A stretch of DNA of 64,000 bases from Methylomicrobium agile (GTDB lineage Bacteria; Pseudomonadota; Gammaproteobacteria; Methylococcales; Methylomonadaceae). Shown in pieces: positions 44,237 through 53,490 of this stretch. The stretch covers positions 2,232,001 to 2,296,000 of the forward strand of contig NZ_JPOJ01000001.1 in assembly GCF_000733855.1 (NCBI RefSeq), in the 5' to 3' direction. Below the pieces are notes generated by a model that was not told the origin of the DNA, ran no database searches, and saw nothing but the letters and a program-made list of their open reading frames with translations. Made by a program: the position numbers and the translations under genes. Numbering within the stretch: position 1 is the stretch's first letter; every line of letters starts with the position of its first letter.

Positions 44237-45596
44237 GCAACTGGCGGAAATGCCGACTTACGAGGCTTATAAGGATTCCGGGGTGGAATGGTTGGGGGAG
44301 ATTCCGGCGTATTGGAATATTAAAAGGCTTAAATATGAAGCTAATGTTGTTTTAGGGAAAATGCTCTGCACTGAAAATAAAGGCAACTACCAATTAAAAC
44401 CATACTTGAAATCAAAAAATATTCAGTGGCTTAACGTTGATATATCCTCTACTGATGAAATGTGGTTTTCTCCATCAGAAATTGAGCTTTATCGCTTGAT
44501 GCATGGTGATTTGATTTTAAGCGAGGGAGGCGAAGTTGGAAAAACATGTATTTGGAACAATGAGCTTGATGAATGTTACATTCAAAATTCAGCTCATAAG
44601 ATTACCTTTTCAAAAGAGAATAACTCTCGATTTTTTCTTTACCTATTTTTTATAACTGGAAAAATTGGTTTATTTGACTCTATAGTTAATAGAGTGAGTA
44701 TTGCTCATTTAACTAAAGAAAAGCTAACTAATATTCATTTTTTATTTCCACCACTTTTCGAACAAACCGCCATCGCCGCTTTTCTGGACTGCAAAACCGC
44801 GCAAATCGACCAAGCCGTGGCGATCAAGGAGCAACAAATCGCCTTGCTGAAAGAGCGCAAGCAAATCCTGATTCAAAATGCCGTTACCCGCGGCCTTGAC
44901 CCCAATGTACCGATGCGCAACTCCGGCGTGGAGTGGATCGGCAAGATTCCGGAGCACTGGGAATTGATTACGTTAAAGCGCATAGTTTATTTCATACAAA
45001 CTGGGCCGTTTGGGGCAGAATTACATGCCCATGATTATGTAGAAAATGGGACCCCTCTTATCAATCCCAAGCATATGAAAGAGGGAAATATAATTCCAGA
45101 CGCCACCTGCTCAGTAGACAACAATACTCTGCTACGCTTAAAAAAATACCAATTGGCAAATGGTGATTTAATTATGGCCAGGCGTGGAGAACTGGGAAGA
45201 TGTGCAGTTGTTTCAACAAAGGAACACGGATGGCTATGTGGCACAGGCTCTATTGTGATTCGGTTGAAACATGATTATTTCAATGTTAAATATTTTTTTA
45301 GAATAATATCTGGTCGAGGTGTTGCTGAAGTATTAGGATTAGATTCAGTAGGTTCAACGATGGACAACTTGAATACAGCTATTGTGGGAAATCTTGTTCT
45401 ACCTATGCCAAACATGGAGGAACAAACCGCCATCGTCACCCACATCGAAACCCAATCCGCCAAAATCGACCAAGCCATTGCCATTCAGCAACAGCAAATC
45501 GACAAGCTCAAGGAATACAAAGCGACCCTGATCAACAGCGCCGTCACCGGCAAAGTCCGCATTTCTGACGCTGTTCAGCTTGAGGGGGTGCGATGA
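44229..45596 (+). CDS. hsdS: Type I restriction specificity subunit HsdS
   Basis: The 455-residue protein has two target-recognition domains, each opened by a conserved block (DSGVEWLGEIPAYWNIKRLK and NSGVEWIGKIPEHWELITLK) and closed by a helical spacer (EQTAIAAFLDCKTAQIDQAV; EEQTAIVTHIETQSAKIDQA). The domains are AT-rich (about 44340-44755 and 44970-45415), in sharp contrast to the GC-rich spacers, as expected when recognition domains are exchanged between strains. It recognises a bipartite target. Stop overlaps fic (ATGA). Confidence 0.95.
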   Translation: MIEQLAEMPTYEAYKDSGVEWLGEIPAYWNIKRLKYEANVVLGKMLCTENKGNYQLKPYLKSKNIQWLNVDISSTDEMWFSPSEIELYRLMHGDLILSEGGEVGKTCIWNNELDECYIQNSAHKITFSKENNSRFFLYLFFITGKIGLFDSIVNRVSIAHLTKEKLTNIHFLFPPLFEQTAIAAFLDCKTAQIDQAVAIKEQQIALLKERKQILIQNAVTRGLDPNVPMRNSGVEWIGKIPEHWELITLKRIVYFIQTGPFGAELHAHDYVENGTPLINPKHMKEGNIIPDATCSVDNNTLLRLKKYQLANGDLIMARRGELGRCAVVSTKEHGWLCGTGSIVIRLKHDYFNVKYFFRIISGRGVAEVLGLDSVGSTMDNLNTAIVGNLVLPMPNMEEQTAIVTHIETQSAKIDQAIAIQQQQIDKLKEYKATLINSAVTGKVRISDAVQLEGVR

Positions 45597-46707
45597 AACC
45601 CTATGTTCCCGATCAGTTGCCGATTACCGAGCTCGATTATCAACGCTTATTTGCGCTGGTGGCTGATGCCAGCGCCGAACTGGCGCGCTATGACGGCTTA
45701 TTACTGGGCATTCCCAGCCCGGCGGTGATGCTGTCGCCGTTGACCACTCGCGAGGCGGTGTTGTCCTCCAAAATTGAAGGCACGCAGGCGACCGTGGACG
45801 ATGTGTTGGAATACGACGCGGGTTTAGCCAAGGAGGGTGAGAACTATAAGGACATTCAAGAGATTGCCAATTACCGCTCGGCTTTATATCAGGCGCGGGA
45901 TTATTTACAGGATTATCCGATTCGCCTAGGGTTTATTTTGCAACTGCACAAAATTTTGATGTCCAGTGTGCGTGGCGAAAACAAAGAACCCGGCGAATTT
46001 CGCCGCACGCAAAACTGGATTGGTACAGCAGGTTGCAGCATTGAACAAGCCAGTTTTGTCCCGCCTGATCCCCTGCGGCTGCCGGACTATCTGCAAGCCT
46101 TGATAGGTTATATGGATAGAGAGGACAGTATGTGTTGTTGCAAACAGCCGTGGTACACGCCCAATTTGAATTGCTGCATCCGTTTAACGACGGTAATGGC
46201 CGTATTGGCCGGATTTTGATACCGCTGTTTCTGTATCAGAAAAGACTGTTGGCCGAACCGATGTTTTATCTGAGCGAATATCTTGAAAGCCATCGCGACG
46301 AGTATTATCAACGCTTAAGTTCAATTTCGTCGGCGGGTGACTGGAATGGCTGGATTGCCTTTTTCTTACAGGCGGTTGCTTATCAGGCCAAGGACAATAG
46401 CCGTCGCGTGAAGGAAATCATGGTGCTGTATGAAACGATGAAAGTTCAAGTGCATGAAATCACGCGGTCCCAGTATTCGGTGTATTTACTGGATGCCATT
46501 TTTAATAAACCGATTTTTCGGGTTTCAGATGTCACCAAACAGCTTAGCCGTACTTACGCGATACACGAAAAAAACACAGCCGATTTGTTTAGGCAGCTAA
46601 AAGAGGCTGGCATCTTGTCGATTTTACAGCCCGGTAGCGGTCGCCGTTCTGCAACGCTTTGTTTTCCTGCGCTACTGAATCTGGCGGAAGGGAGGAAAAT
46701 TTTATGA
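45593..46707 (+). pseudogene. fic: Fic-family protein gene with a frameshift
   Basis: The first frame (45593-46219) gives the Fic N-terminal part (LSSKIEGTQATVDDVLEYDA; EPGEFRRTQNWIG) to DREDS. Coding then continues one frame over from about 46132 (LLQTAVVHAQFELLHPFNDG NGRIGR) with a winged-helix C-terminus to 46707. The AMPylation motif HPFxDGNGRxGR is complete, as is the inhibitory (S/T)xxxE(G/N) stretch SSKIEG. Only the reading frame is broken, near GTATGTGTTGTTG (46127-46140). This is inactivation, or a sequencing error, or possibly frameshift expression. Fic often accompanies type I loci. Confidence 0.85.
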
Positions 46708-46715
46708 CTATTTTG

Positions 46716-47092
46716 TGGAGTCGCTATCGGCAACAAATAAGTTTGTGGAGCGTGTATTTAAAAATAGACTCCACAAATTGTTTTGTGGAGTGGCTGGACT
46801 CTGCAAAACGCGAAAGATGTGGTTCGTGTCTTGCCGCATCTACGGCTAACCATAAGGCTTACCGCTATGTGCCATTTTGGGCATGACCTGTTTTCATTTG
46901 ATGGTCATTTGATTGTGCAAGCATTCGATTCAGGGAGGTTTTTGTTTTGTACATACAAATCAAAAGCATACTAAGAGCGCTTCATTTGATGATGACCTGT
47001 TTTTATGGATTTCACGCTCTGTGTGAGTACGATGGAAGTTTAATGAATCGTATATGGAGCCGCTATCGGCAACAAACCCGTTTGTGGAGCGT
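46716..47092. repeat. Intergenic pair of 38-bp direct repeats between fic and hsdR
   Basis: TGGAGTCGCTATCGGCAACA at 46716 and TGGAGCCGCTATCGGCAACA at 47055 begin two copies of a roughly 38-bp unit, both ending in GTTTGTGGAGCGT. A related inverted stretch (CCACAAATTGTTTTGTGGAG) lies at 46771. The 425-base gap contains no gene. It may be the site of a lost gene or of a promoter for hsdR. Confidence 0.6.
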
Positions 47093-47133
47093 CTGGGCTC
47101 TGCAAAGCCCCGTCTATTCAGCAAGTGAGTGCC

Positions 47134-50100
47134 ATGGTCAGCAAAACCACCGAGAAAGAACTGGAAATCGCGATTGAAAAACAATTGACCGGCACCTGTC
47201 TGGAAGCGCAAAAAAGTGTTGCCGAAGTGGGCGATTTGCCGTTCAGCCCCAACCACGGCTACCAACTCGGCTTGGCGCAGGATTTCAACGCCCGTTACGC
47301 CATCGACAGTAAACGCTTTTGGGCGTTTCTGGAGCACACCCAGCATGACGGGCTGGAAAAACTGCAAAAGCACGGCGGCGATTGGCGGCTTAAAGTACTG
47401 GAGCGCTTCGACAAGCTGATCAAGAAATACGGCCTGCTGCATTTGCTGAAAAAGGGCCTGAGCGTCGACGATGCCACCTTGCACCTGATGTATCCGGCGC
47501 CACTGGCCAGCAGTTCCGACAAAGTGAAACAAAACTTTGCCGACAACCTCTTTAGCAGTACCCGCCAAGTGCGCTATTCCTTGAGCAATACCCTGGAAGA
47601 AATCGATCTGGTGCTGTTCGTCAACGGTCTGCCGTTTGCCACGCTGGAACTGAAAAACCCCTGGAGCGGCCAGACCGCGCGTTACCACGGCCAGAAACAA
47701 TACTGCGAAGACCGCGACATCAACCAGCCATTGCTGCAATTCGGCCGCTGTCTGGTGCACATGGCGGTGGATACCGACGAAATCTACATGACTACCAAAC
47801 TGGCCGGGCAACAAACGTTTTTTTTGCCGTTCAACCAAGGCCACAATTTTGGGGCCGGCAATCCGCCCAATCCCAACGGCCACAAAAGCGCGTATTTATG
47901 GCAGGCTGTGTTCAGCAAGAACAGCGTCGCCAACATCATTCAGCATTTCGTGCGATTGGACGGTAGCAGCAAAGAGCCGCTAGATAAGCGCACCTTGTTT
48001 TTTCCGCGTTATCACCAACTGGATGTGGTGCGCAAATTGGTGGCGCATGCCGGTCAAAATGGCGTTGGGCAAACCTATTTGATTCAACACTCGGCCGGTT
48101 CCGGTAAATCCAATTCCATCACCTGGGCGGCGTATCAATTGATCGAAGCGTATCCGGCCAGTCTGGACACGCCGGGTGCTATCGCTTTGGAAAAGCCGCT
48201 GTTCGATTCGGTGATTGTCGTCACCGATCGCCGCCTGCTGGATAAACAACTGCGCGACAATATCAAGGATTTTTCCGAAGTCAAGAATATCGTCGCCCCG
48301 GCATTCAAGTCTTCGGAGCTGAAAAGCGCCCTAGAGCAAGGCAAGAAAATCATCATTACCACCATCCAGAAGTTCCCTTTTATCATCGACGGCATTGCCG
48401 ATTTGAGCGACAAGCGTTTTGCGGTGATCATCGACGAAGCCCACAGTTCGCAAAGCGGCTCGGCGCACGACAATATGAACCGGGCGATGGGCAAAAGCGA
48501 GCAGGCCGAGGAAGACGCGGTGGATGTGCAGGATAAAATCCTGCAAGCCATGCAATCGCGAAAAATGCGCGGCAATGCCTCGTATTTTGCCTTTACCGCG
48601 ACGCCGAAAAACACCACTTTGGAAAAGTTCGGCGTTAAACAAGCGGATGGCAGTTTCGAGCCTTTTCATTTGTATTCCATGAAACAGGCGATCGAGGAAG
48701 GTTTTATTCTGGACGTGCTGGCCAACTACACCACTTATAAAAGCTATTACGAGATCCAAAAATCTGTCGCCGACAATCCGCTGTTCGACAGCGCCAAGGC
48801 GCAGAAAAAGCTGCGCGCCTTTGTCGAGCGCCACCAGCAAACCATTGCCGTGAAAGCGGAAATCATGCTGGACCATTTCATTCCGCAGGTGGTCAACAGC
48901 AAAAAGCTGAAAGGCAAAGCCAAGGGCATGGTGATTACCCAGAACATCGAGGCGGCCATTCGTTATTACCGGGCGATTAGCCAGTTATTGACGGATCGAG
49001 GCAATCCGTTCAAGGTCGCGATTGCCTTTTCCGGCACTAAAGAAGTGGATGGCATCGAGTACAGCGAAGCGCAAATCAATAGTTTTGCCGAAAACGAAAC
49101 CCGCGACACTTTCGATAAAGATGAATATCGCTTGTTGATCGTGGCCAACAAATACTTGACCGGATTCGATCAGCCCAAGCTGTGCGCGATGTATGTCGAT
49201 AAAAAATTGCAAGGCGTGCTGGCCGTGCAGGCTTTGTCGCGGTTGAATCGGGCGGCGCCGAAGTGGGGCAAGAAGACCGAGGATTTGTTCATCCTGGATT
49301 TCTTTAACTCGGTGGACGATATTAAAACGGCCTTCGATCCTTTTTACACCGCCACGCGCTTGTCGGAAGCCACGGACGTCAATGTGTTGCATGAGTTAAA
49401 AGACGCGCTGGACGAAGTGGCGGTATATGAGTGGTTTGAGATTGAGCAGTTTGTCGAATTGTATTTTGGCAATGCCGATGCCCAGCAACTGAGCCCGATT
49501 ATCGATACGGCGGCGGACCGGTTCAATCAGGAATTGGCGCTCGATGAACTGGCTAAAGCCGACTTCAAGATCAAAGCCAAACAGTTCGTCAAAATCTACG
49601 GACAAATGGCCGCCATCATGCCTTTTGAAATTGCGGCGTGGGAGAAGCTGTTCTGGTTCTTGAAATTTTTGATTCCCAAGCTGATCGTCAAAGACCCCTC
49701 TGCGGATCGGATTGACGAATTACTGGAGTCAGTCGATTTGTCGTCATACGGCCTGGAGCGCATCAAACTCAATCACGGCATTGGCTTGGATGCCAGTGAA
49801 TCCGAATTGGAGCCGTCAAATTCCAATCCGCGTGGAACGCATGGCGGTGGCGGGGAACGCGATCCGCTGGATGAAATCATCCGCAGTTTTAACGAACGCT
49901 GGTTTCAGGGCTGGGGTGCAACGCCGGAAGCGCAACGCATCAAGTTCATCAACATCGCCGACGGCATCAAGGCGCACCCGGATTTCCAGGAAAAATATCA
50001 AAACAACCCCGATGTCCATACCCGGCTATTGGCATTCGAAAAGATATTCGAAGACGTGATACTCAAGAACCGGCGCAATGAATTGGAGCTGTATAAACTG

Positions 50101-50163
50101 CTGGCCAACGATCCGGCATTCAAGGCCGCCATGCAGCAGAGTTTGCGGCAAATGGTGGCTTGA
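47134..50163 (+). CDS. hsdR: Type I restriction endonuclease/translocase subunit HsdR
   Basis: The 1,009-residue protein has an N-terminal nuclease domain (EIDLVLFVNGLPFATLELKN, the D...ExK core), a superfamily 2 motor with Walker A SAGSGKSNSITW near residue 319, DEAHSSQSGSAHDN near 434 and motif VI LSRLNRAAP, and a C-terminal region that binds the methylase. It translocates and cuts unmodified DNA. ATG 47134 is favoured over GTG 47125 by homology. It lies after a 425-base gap from fic and may have its own promoter. Confidence 0.96.
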   Translation: MVSKTTEKELEIAIEKQLTGTCLEAQKSVAEVGDLPFSPNHGYQLGLAQDFNARYAIDSKRFWAFLEHTQHDGLEKLQKHGGDWRLKVLERFDKLIKKYGLLHLLKKGLSVDDATLHLMYPAPLASSSDKVKQNFADNLFSSTRQVRYSLSNTLEEIDLVLFVNGLPFATLELKNPWSGQTARYHGQKQYCEDRDINQPLLQFGRCLVHMAVDTDEIYMTTKLAGQQTFFLPFNQGHNFGAGNPPNPNGHKSAYLWQAVFSKNSVANIIQHFVRLDGSSKEPLDKRTLFFPRYHQLDVVRKLVAHAGQNGVGQTYLIQHSAGSGKSNSITWAAYQLIEAYPASLDTPGAIALEKPLFDSVIVVTDRRLLDKQLRDNIKDFSEVKNIVAPAFKSSELKSALEQGKKIIITTIQKFPFIIDGIADLSDKRFAVIIDEAHSSQSGSAHDNMNRAMGKSEQAEEDAVDVQDKILQAMQSRKMRGNASYFAFTATPKNTTLEKFGVKQADGSFEPFHLYSMKQAIEEGFILDVLANYTTYKSYYEIQKSVADNPLFDSAKAQKKLRAFVERHQQTIAVKAEIMLDHFIPQVVNSKKLKGKAKGMVITQNIEAAIRYYRAISQLLTDRGNPFKVAIAFSGTKEVDGIEYSEAQINSFAENETRDTFDKDEYRLLIVANKYLTGFDQPKLCAMYVDKKLQGVLAVQALSRLNRAAPKWGKKTEDLFILDFFNSVDDIKTAFDPFYTATRLSEATDVNVLHELKDALDEVAVYEWFEIEQFVELYFGNADAQQLSPIIDTAADRFNQELALDELAKADFKIKAKQFVKIYGQMAAIMPFEIAAWEKLFWFLKFLIPKLIVKDPSADRIDELLESVDLSSYGLERIKLNHGIGLDASESELEPSNSNPRGTHGGGGERDPLDEIIRSFNERWFQGWGATPEAQRIKFINIADGIKAHPDFQEKYQNNPDVHTRLLAFEKIFEDVILKNRRNELELYKLLANDPAFKAAMQQSLRQMVA

Positions 50164-50438
50164 TCACATCATCATAATCTTGGCGGAATAGGTATTGGAA
50201 TAAGTGGTTGTCAGTTTAGAGCGGATAAGCCCAAGTTTGGAATGATAACCTACCACTTAAAGACTTCCGCATGCTTGGCAGTTAAAATACCGAAAGGGGG
50301 CGATTCGGTTACCATCCCATTTTGAATGATGTTTTTCTGAACCAGACGAACAAAATCGGCTGCAGATAATATCGAGATGACGATCAACTAACCCTCATGC
50401 CATAATCGCTTCCCCATTTCAAAAACTGGCTAACCTGC
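50164..50438. other. Intergenic gap at the right edge of the island
   Basis: About 275 bases without a gene. No copy of the tRNA-Pro 3' end was found here, so no right attachment site can be stated. Confidence 0.35.
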
Positions 50439-51233
50439 ATGAAGTGTTCTTTCTGTCATACCGAGAATCGGCCTAACGCGCAGTTTTGCGATCATTGCGG
50501 AGCTTCGCTGCTCAAGGTACTTTACTGTCGCTCATGCCAGACCGAAAACCGGACTACCGCCCGATATTGCGACCGGTGCGGCGCGCCTTTGGTCCCTTCC
50601 GGTTCCGCCCGAACCGCCGATAGGTTGCGGTTTTTTAAGGGGCGTCCGGTTTTATATGGAGCCGCCGCTTTACTGCTTTTATGGACGGCGTTCAACGCCT
50701 ACGATTTTTACGAAAGCCATAGCGATGGCATTCAACCGGCCTCGGATTCCCGGCCCGCAGAAACGCAGGATCAACCTGTAACGGCCGAGCCGACCACGGT
50801 CCCCCCTCTACTCCCCACCAACCCGGCGATTCCGGATACCGTACCGGCGCCATCAGCGATGGAAAGCGAGGGCCAGGAAGCCGCGGAACAAGCCGCCCAA
50901 GCAGCGGCAAGAGCGCAAGCCGAGGCAAACGCTCTCGCTACCGCACAGCAAGCCCAGATCGCCAGCGCGATTCAAGCCATTAGGCTCAAGATAAACCACA
51001 GTTGGATTCGCCCGGTAATGGCGAAAAAGGGCCTTAAATGCCGAGTCAGAGTCAGATTGATGCCGGATGGCCGTGTCGTTGATGCCGAGATCATTGCCAC
51101 GAGTGGCGATGAAACGTTCGATACTTCGGCTCGGAATGCGGTGCTCCAAGCCTCGCCGCTGCCGGTTCCGGCCGATAAAGATTTGTTTGAGAAAAGTTTC
51201 AGAAGCTTCACTTTTACCTTCACCCCTTCATGA
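50439..51233 (+). CDS. Double zinc-ribbon protein with membrane anchor and TolA/TonB-type C-terminal domain
   Basis: The 264-residue protein starts with two zinc ribbons: CSFCHTENRPNAQFCDHC (residues 3-20) and CRSCQTENRTTARYCDRC (30-47). A single transmembrane helix follows near 70-85 (VLYGAAALLLLWTAF), then a proline-rich linker, an alanine-rich helix (EAAEQAAQAAARAQAEANAL) and a TolA/TonB C-terminal domain (WIRPVMAKKGLKCRVRVRLM; GDETFDTSARNAVLQASPLP). TolA itself has no zinc ribbons; this looks like a cytosolic sensor joined to a periplasmic TolA-like arm. There are no neighbouring tol genes. Function is unknown. Confidence 0.8.
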   Translation: MKCSFCHTENRPNAQFCDHCGASLLKVLYCRSCQTENRTTARYCDRCGAPLVPSGSARTADRLRFFKGRPVLYGAAALLLLWTAFNAYDFYESHSDGIQPASDSRPAETQDQPVTAEPTTVPPLLPTNPAIPDTVPAPSAMESEGQEAAEQAAQAAARAQAEANALATAQQAQIASAIQAIRLKINHSWIRPVMAKKGLKCRVRVRLMPDGRVVDAEIIATSGDETFDTSARNAVLQASPLPVPADKDLFEKSFRSFTFTFTPS

Positions 51234-51265
51234 AGGGCTCAGGATGTCAGTAGCTCGATAGGGCT

Positions 51266-51335
51266 GTAGGATGCGGTGACGATAGGAACCGCATCAATCG
51301 CGAACGATGCGGTTCGTTCCTCACCACATCCTACG
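51266..51335. repeat. Palindromic intergenic repeat, GTAGGATGCGGT type, copy 1
   Basis: GTAGGATGCGGTGA and, inverted, GGTTCGTTCCTCACCACATCCTAC flank ACCGCATCAATCGCGAACGA. The same palindrome is at 59291-59361. Confidence 0.8.
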
Positions 51336-51392
51336 GCCCTTGTTTATGTTGGATTCGCGAAGGAACGTTCCCGTCCCCCAAAGGGCACGACC

Positions 51393-52121
51393 TTAAACCG
51401 AAATCGTCAAGTTGCTCAGCCATGCCGGGGCGTGCGTTAAAATCCAGGCTTCAAACACCTTATCCATCCCGGTCACCACAATCGAACCTAACAGCAACAG
51501 CATCGAGCCCAATAGTTTTTTACCGAGGGTGCCGGTCGCGAGCAACCGGCTTCTAAAACGCCGCATGGCTTGATGCGACATCAAACCCAAGCCAACCAAT
51601 GGCAGCGCGGCGCCCACGCCGAATAAGGCCATGATGGCCGATACGTGAACGAGGTCTTTGCCCTGGCCGGCGAGCACAATCGCCGCGCCCAGGGTCGGGC
51701 CGACGCAAGGACTCCAGACGATGCCCAACAATGCGCCCAACAGAAACTGCCCTGCCAAAGAGTCGGTTGCTACGTGTTCGAGCCAGGATTGACCTCGGCG
51801 ACTCAAGCCCGCCAAGGCTTCCGCAAAAACCCCTTGTAATCGCGCCGACAGCAACACCCCTCCGAACAGGATCAATAGCCCGGCGGCAAAATAGCGGAAA
51901 AGCGCCGGGTCCAACCCGATCATCTGACCTACGGTAGCCAAAAAGATGCCTGCCAGCGCATAGGCGAGCGCCAGACCGGCAGCCAATGCCCAGGGTCCCC
52001 ATCGATGCGCCGTCAAGGCGGTGCCGAGAATGATCGGGATCAACGGCAACGTGCACGGCGACAGCGTGGACAGCATTCCCGCTACGAGACTGAGCCCATA
52101 AACGCCCATGCCCACAATCAT
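51393..52121 (-). CDS. CcdA/DsbD-like thiol-disulfide electron carrier (membrane)
   Basis: The 242-residue protein has about six membrane spans and the paired cysteines of the CcdA family: AGMLSTLSPCTLPLIPIILG near residue 22-24 and LGIVWSPCVGPTLGAAIVLA near 137. CcdA-type proteins carry reducing equivalents across the membrane to periplasmic thioredoxins. The gene follows a secreted thioredoxin-like gene by 12 bases, an apt partner. The pathway (cytochrome c, copper or DsbD-like) cannot be decided. Confidence 0.87.
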   Translation of the reverse strand: MIVGMGVYGLSLVAGMLSTLSPCTLPLIPIILGTALTAHRWGPWALAAGLALAYALAGIFLATVGQMIGLDPALFRYFAAGLLILFGGVLLSARLQGVFAEALAGLSRRGQSWLEHVATDSLAGQFLLGALLGIVWSPCVGPTLGAAIVLAGQGKDLVHVSAIMALFGVGAALPLVGLGLMSHQAMRRFRSRLLATGTLGKKLLGSMLLLLGSIVVTGMDKVFEAWILTHAPAWLSNLTISV

Positions 52122-52133
52122 CGCGGCGGCCGG

Positions 52134-52511
52134 TTACAAGGCTTTTCTTAAGAAATCCGCGATGTCCTGTTCGCGGGTCACGCCCAAGTTCCGGTCGACT
52201 TCCTTGCCGCCCTTGAATACGATCAAGGTGCTTTGTTTGAGCACTTTGAACGCTTTCACGATCTCTTTCTGTCGGTCGAAGTCGACGCGCAGCGCCCGGA
52301 TCGGCTTGAACTCTTCCTGCTCCAGCAGTTCTTTTAAAACCGGCTCCTGGGCGCGGCAGGTCGGACACCAATCGGCATGAATCCACACCAGAATCGGAGC
52401 GCCTTGCTGTTGTAAACGATCGAAAGCCGTCTGGGTAAACGCTTCCTCCGAAGCCGCGGCGGTACCGGTCAACAACCCCAGTAAAATCAGGGAACGCAAA
52501 AATGGAATCAT
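52134..52511 (-). CDS. Secreted thioredoxin-like protein
   Basis: From ATG 52511 the product has 125 residues: a signal peptide (FLRSLILLGLLTGTAAASEE) and a thioredoxin fold with the redox motif WCPTCR in ILVWIHADWCPTCRAQEP, and VLKQSTLIVFKGGKEVDRNL at the cis-proline region, here with Ser-Thr in place of the usual cis-Pro. It probably receives electrons from the CcdA-like partner in the periplasm. Confidence 0.87.
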   Translation of the reverse strand: MIPFLRSLILLGLLTGTAAASEEAFTQTAFDRLQQQGAPILVWIHADWCPTCRAQEPVLKELLEQEEFKPIRALRVDFDRQKEIVKAFKVLKQSTLIVFKGGKEVDRNLGVTREQDIADFLRKAL

Positions 52512-52640
52512 CGTGTTATTACCTATTATCAACCCATCGTTTTTTGGAAAGAGCCGGATAAAGCCTCATAAACCGGCAAAAAATAGAATAGCCTATGCTC
52601 TAAAAAGTTCATTACCTAAAACAGAGACTTTATTCACTAG

Positions 52641-53489
52641 ATAGTGTCGTCATAAGATAGCTGTCCACAGGGCGATGCACCGGATCTGCACAGCGGCCAG
52701 GAACGATGCGGTGTTCTTGGCATAGCGTGTGGCAATACCTCGCCAGCGCTTGAGGTGCAAGAACGCGTTTTCTACTAAATGCCGCAGTTTGTACAGGTCG
52801 CGATCGTAGTCGCGGGGTTGTTTTCGATTGCGGCGTGGCGGAATGACCACCGTCATCTGATTTGCTTCGGCTTGGGCTACGATAGCATCGCTATCGTAGC
52901 CTTTGTCCGCCAATAAGTACTGAGCATCCACGCCTTCGATCAAGGCTGAAGCCTGCGAACAATCTGCTGTGGTACCTGCTGTAATAAGGATTCTGACCGG
53001 CATACCATGCGCATCCACGGCCAGATGTATCTTACTGTTGAGCCCCCTTTTGTGACCGCCATGCCCTGATTGCCGCCTTGCGCGCCGGTCGCATGCGGAT
53101 GGACTTTGATGTGGCTGGCATCAATCATCAACCATTCATAGTCGGGTTCGGTGACCAACTGTTCCAACAGGGCTTCCCAGACGCCGTGATCTCGCCAACG
53201 GCAAAACCGGCGATGGGTGTTCTTCCAATCGCCATAGTCAGGTGGCAGGTCGCGCCATGGCGCACCGGTACGCAAAATCCAGAAGACCGCATTGATAAAC
53301 AAGCGGTTGTCTCGCGCTTTTCCGCCCCAGGCCCCGGCACGGCCGGGCAGATGGGGTTCCAGTAAGCTCCAAACCGTATCGGAAATGTCATGGCGGCGGT
53401 GGGCAGGTTGGGACATGGCTCTTTAATCTCATCAGCAACGACAATCTCCGTATTATACCTGACAAAGACTTATCTTGTGACGACACTAT
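52641..53489 (-). mobile_element. IS5-family insertion sequence flanked by CTAG
   Basis: The 849-bp element has inverted ends ATAGTGTCGTCATAAGATA (left) and ATAGTGTCGTCACAAGATA (right, read inward), flanked by CTAG at 52637-52640 and 53490-53493, a 4-bp target duplication. It entered the CTAG at the terminus of a MITE-like element (fragment from 53491). Confidence 0.93.
52650..53416 (-). CDS. IS5-family transposase made by -1 frameshifting
   Basis: Two overlapping frames encode the transposase. The first (53416 down to 52940) has the DUF4096-type N-terminus (HDISDTVWSLLEPHLPGRAG) and the first DDE Asp (WLMIDASHIKVHPH). The second (to 52650) has LLADKGYDSDAI (second Asp) and RDYDRDLYKLRHLVENAFLH LKRW (Glu region). 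At 53051-53043 the sequence AAAAGGGGG lets the ribosome slip back one base, giving TKGGLNSKIHLAVDAHG, the normal family text. Programmed frameshifting is usual in this IS5 subgroup, so the gene is probably intact. Confidence 0.9.
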
Positions 53490-53490
53490 C

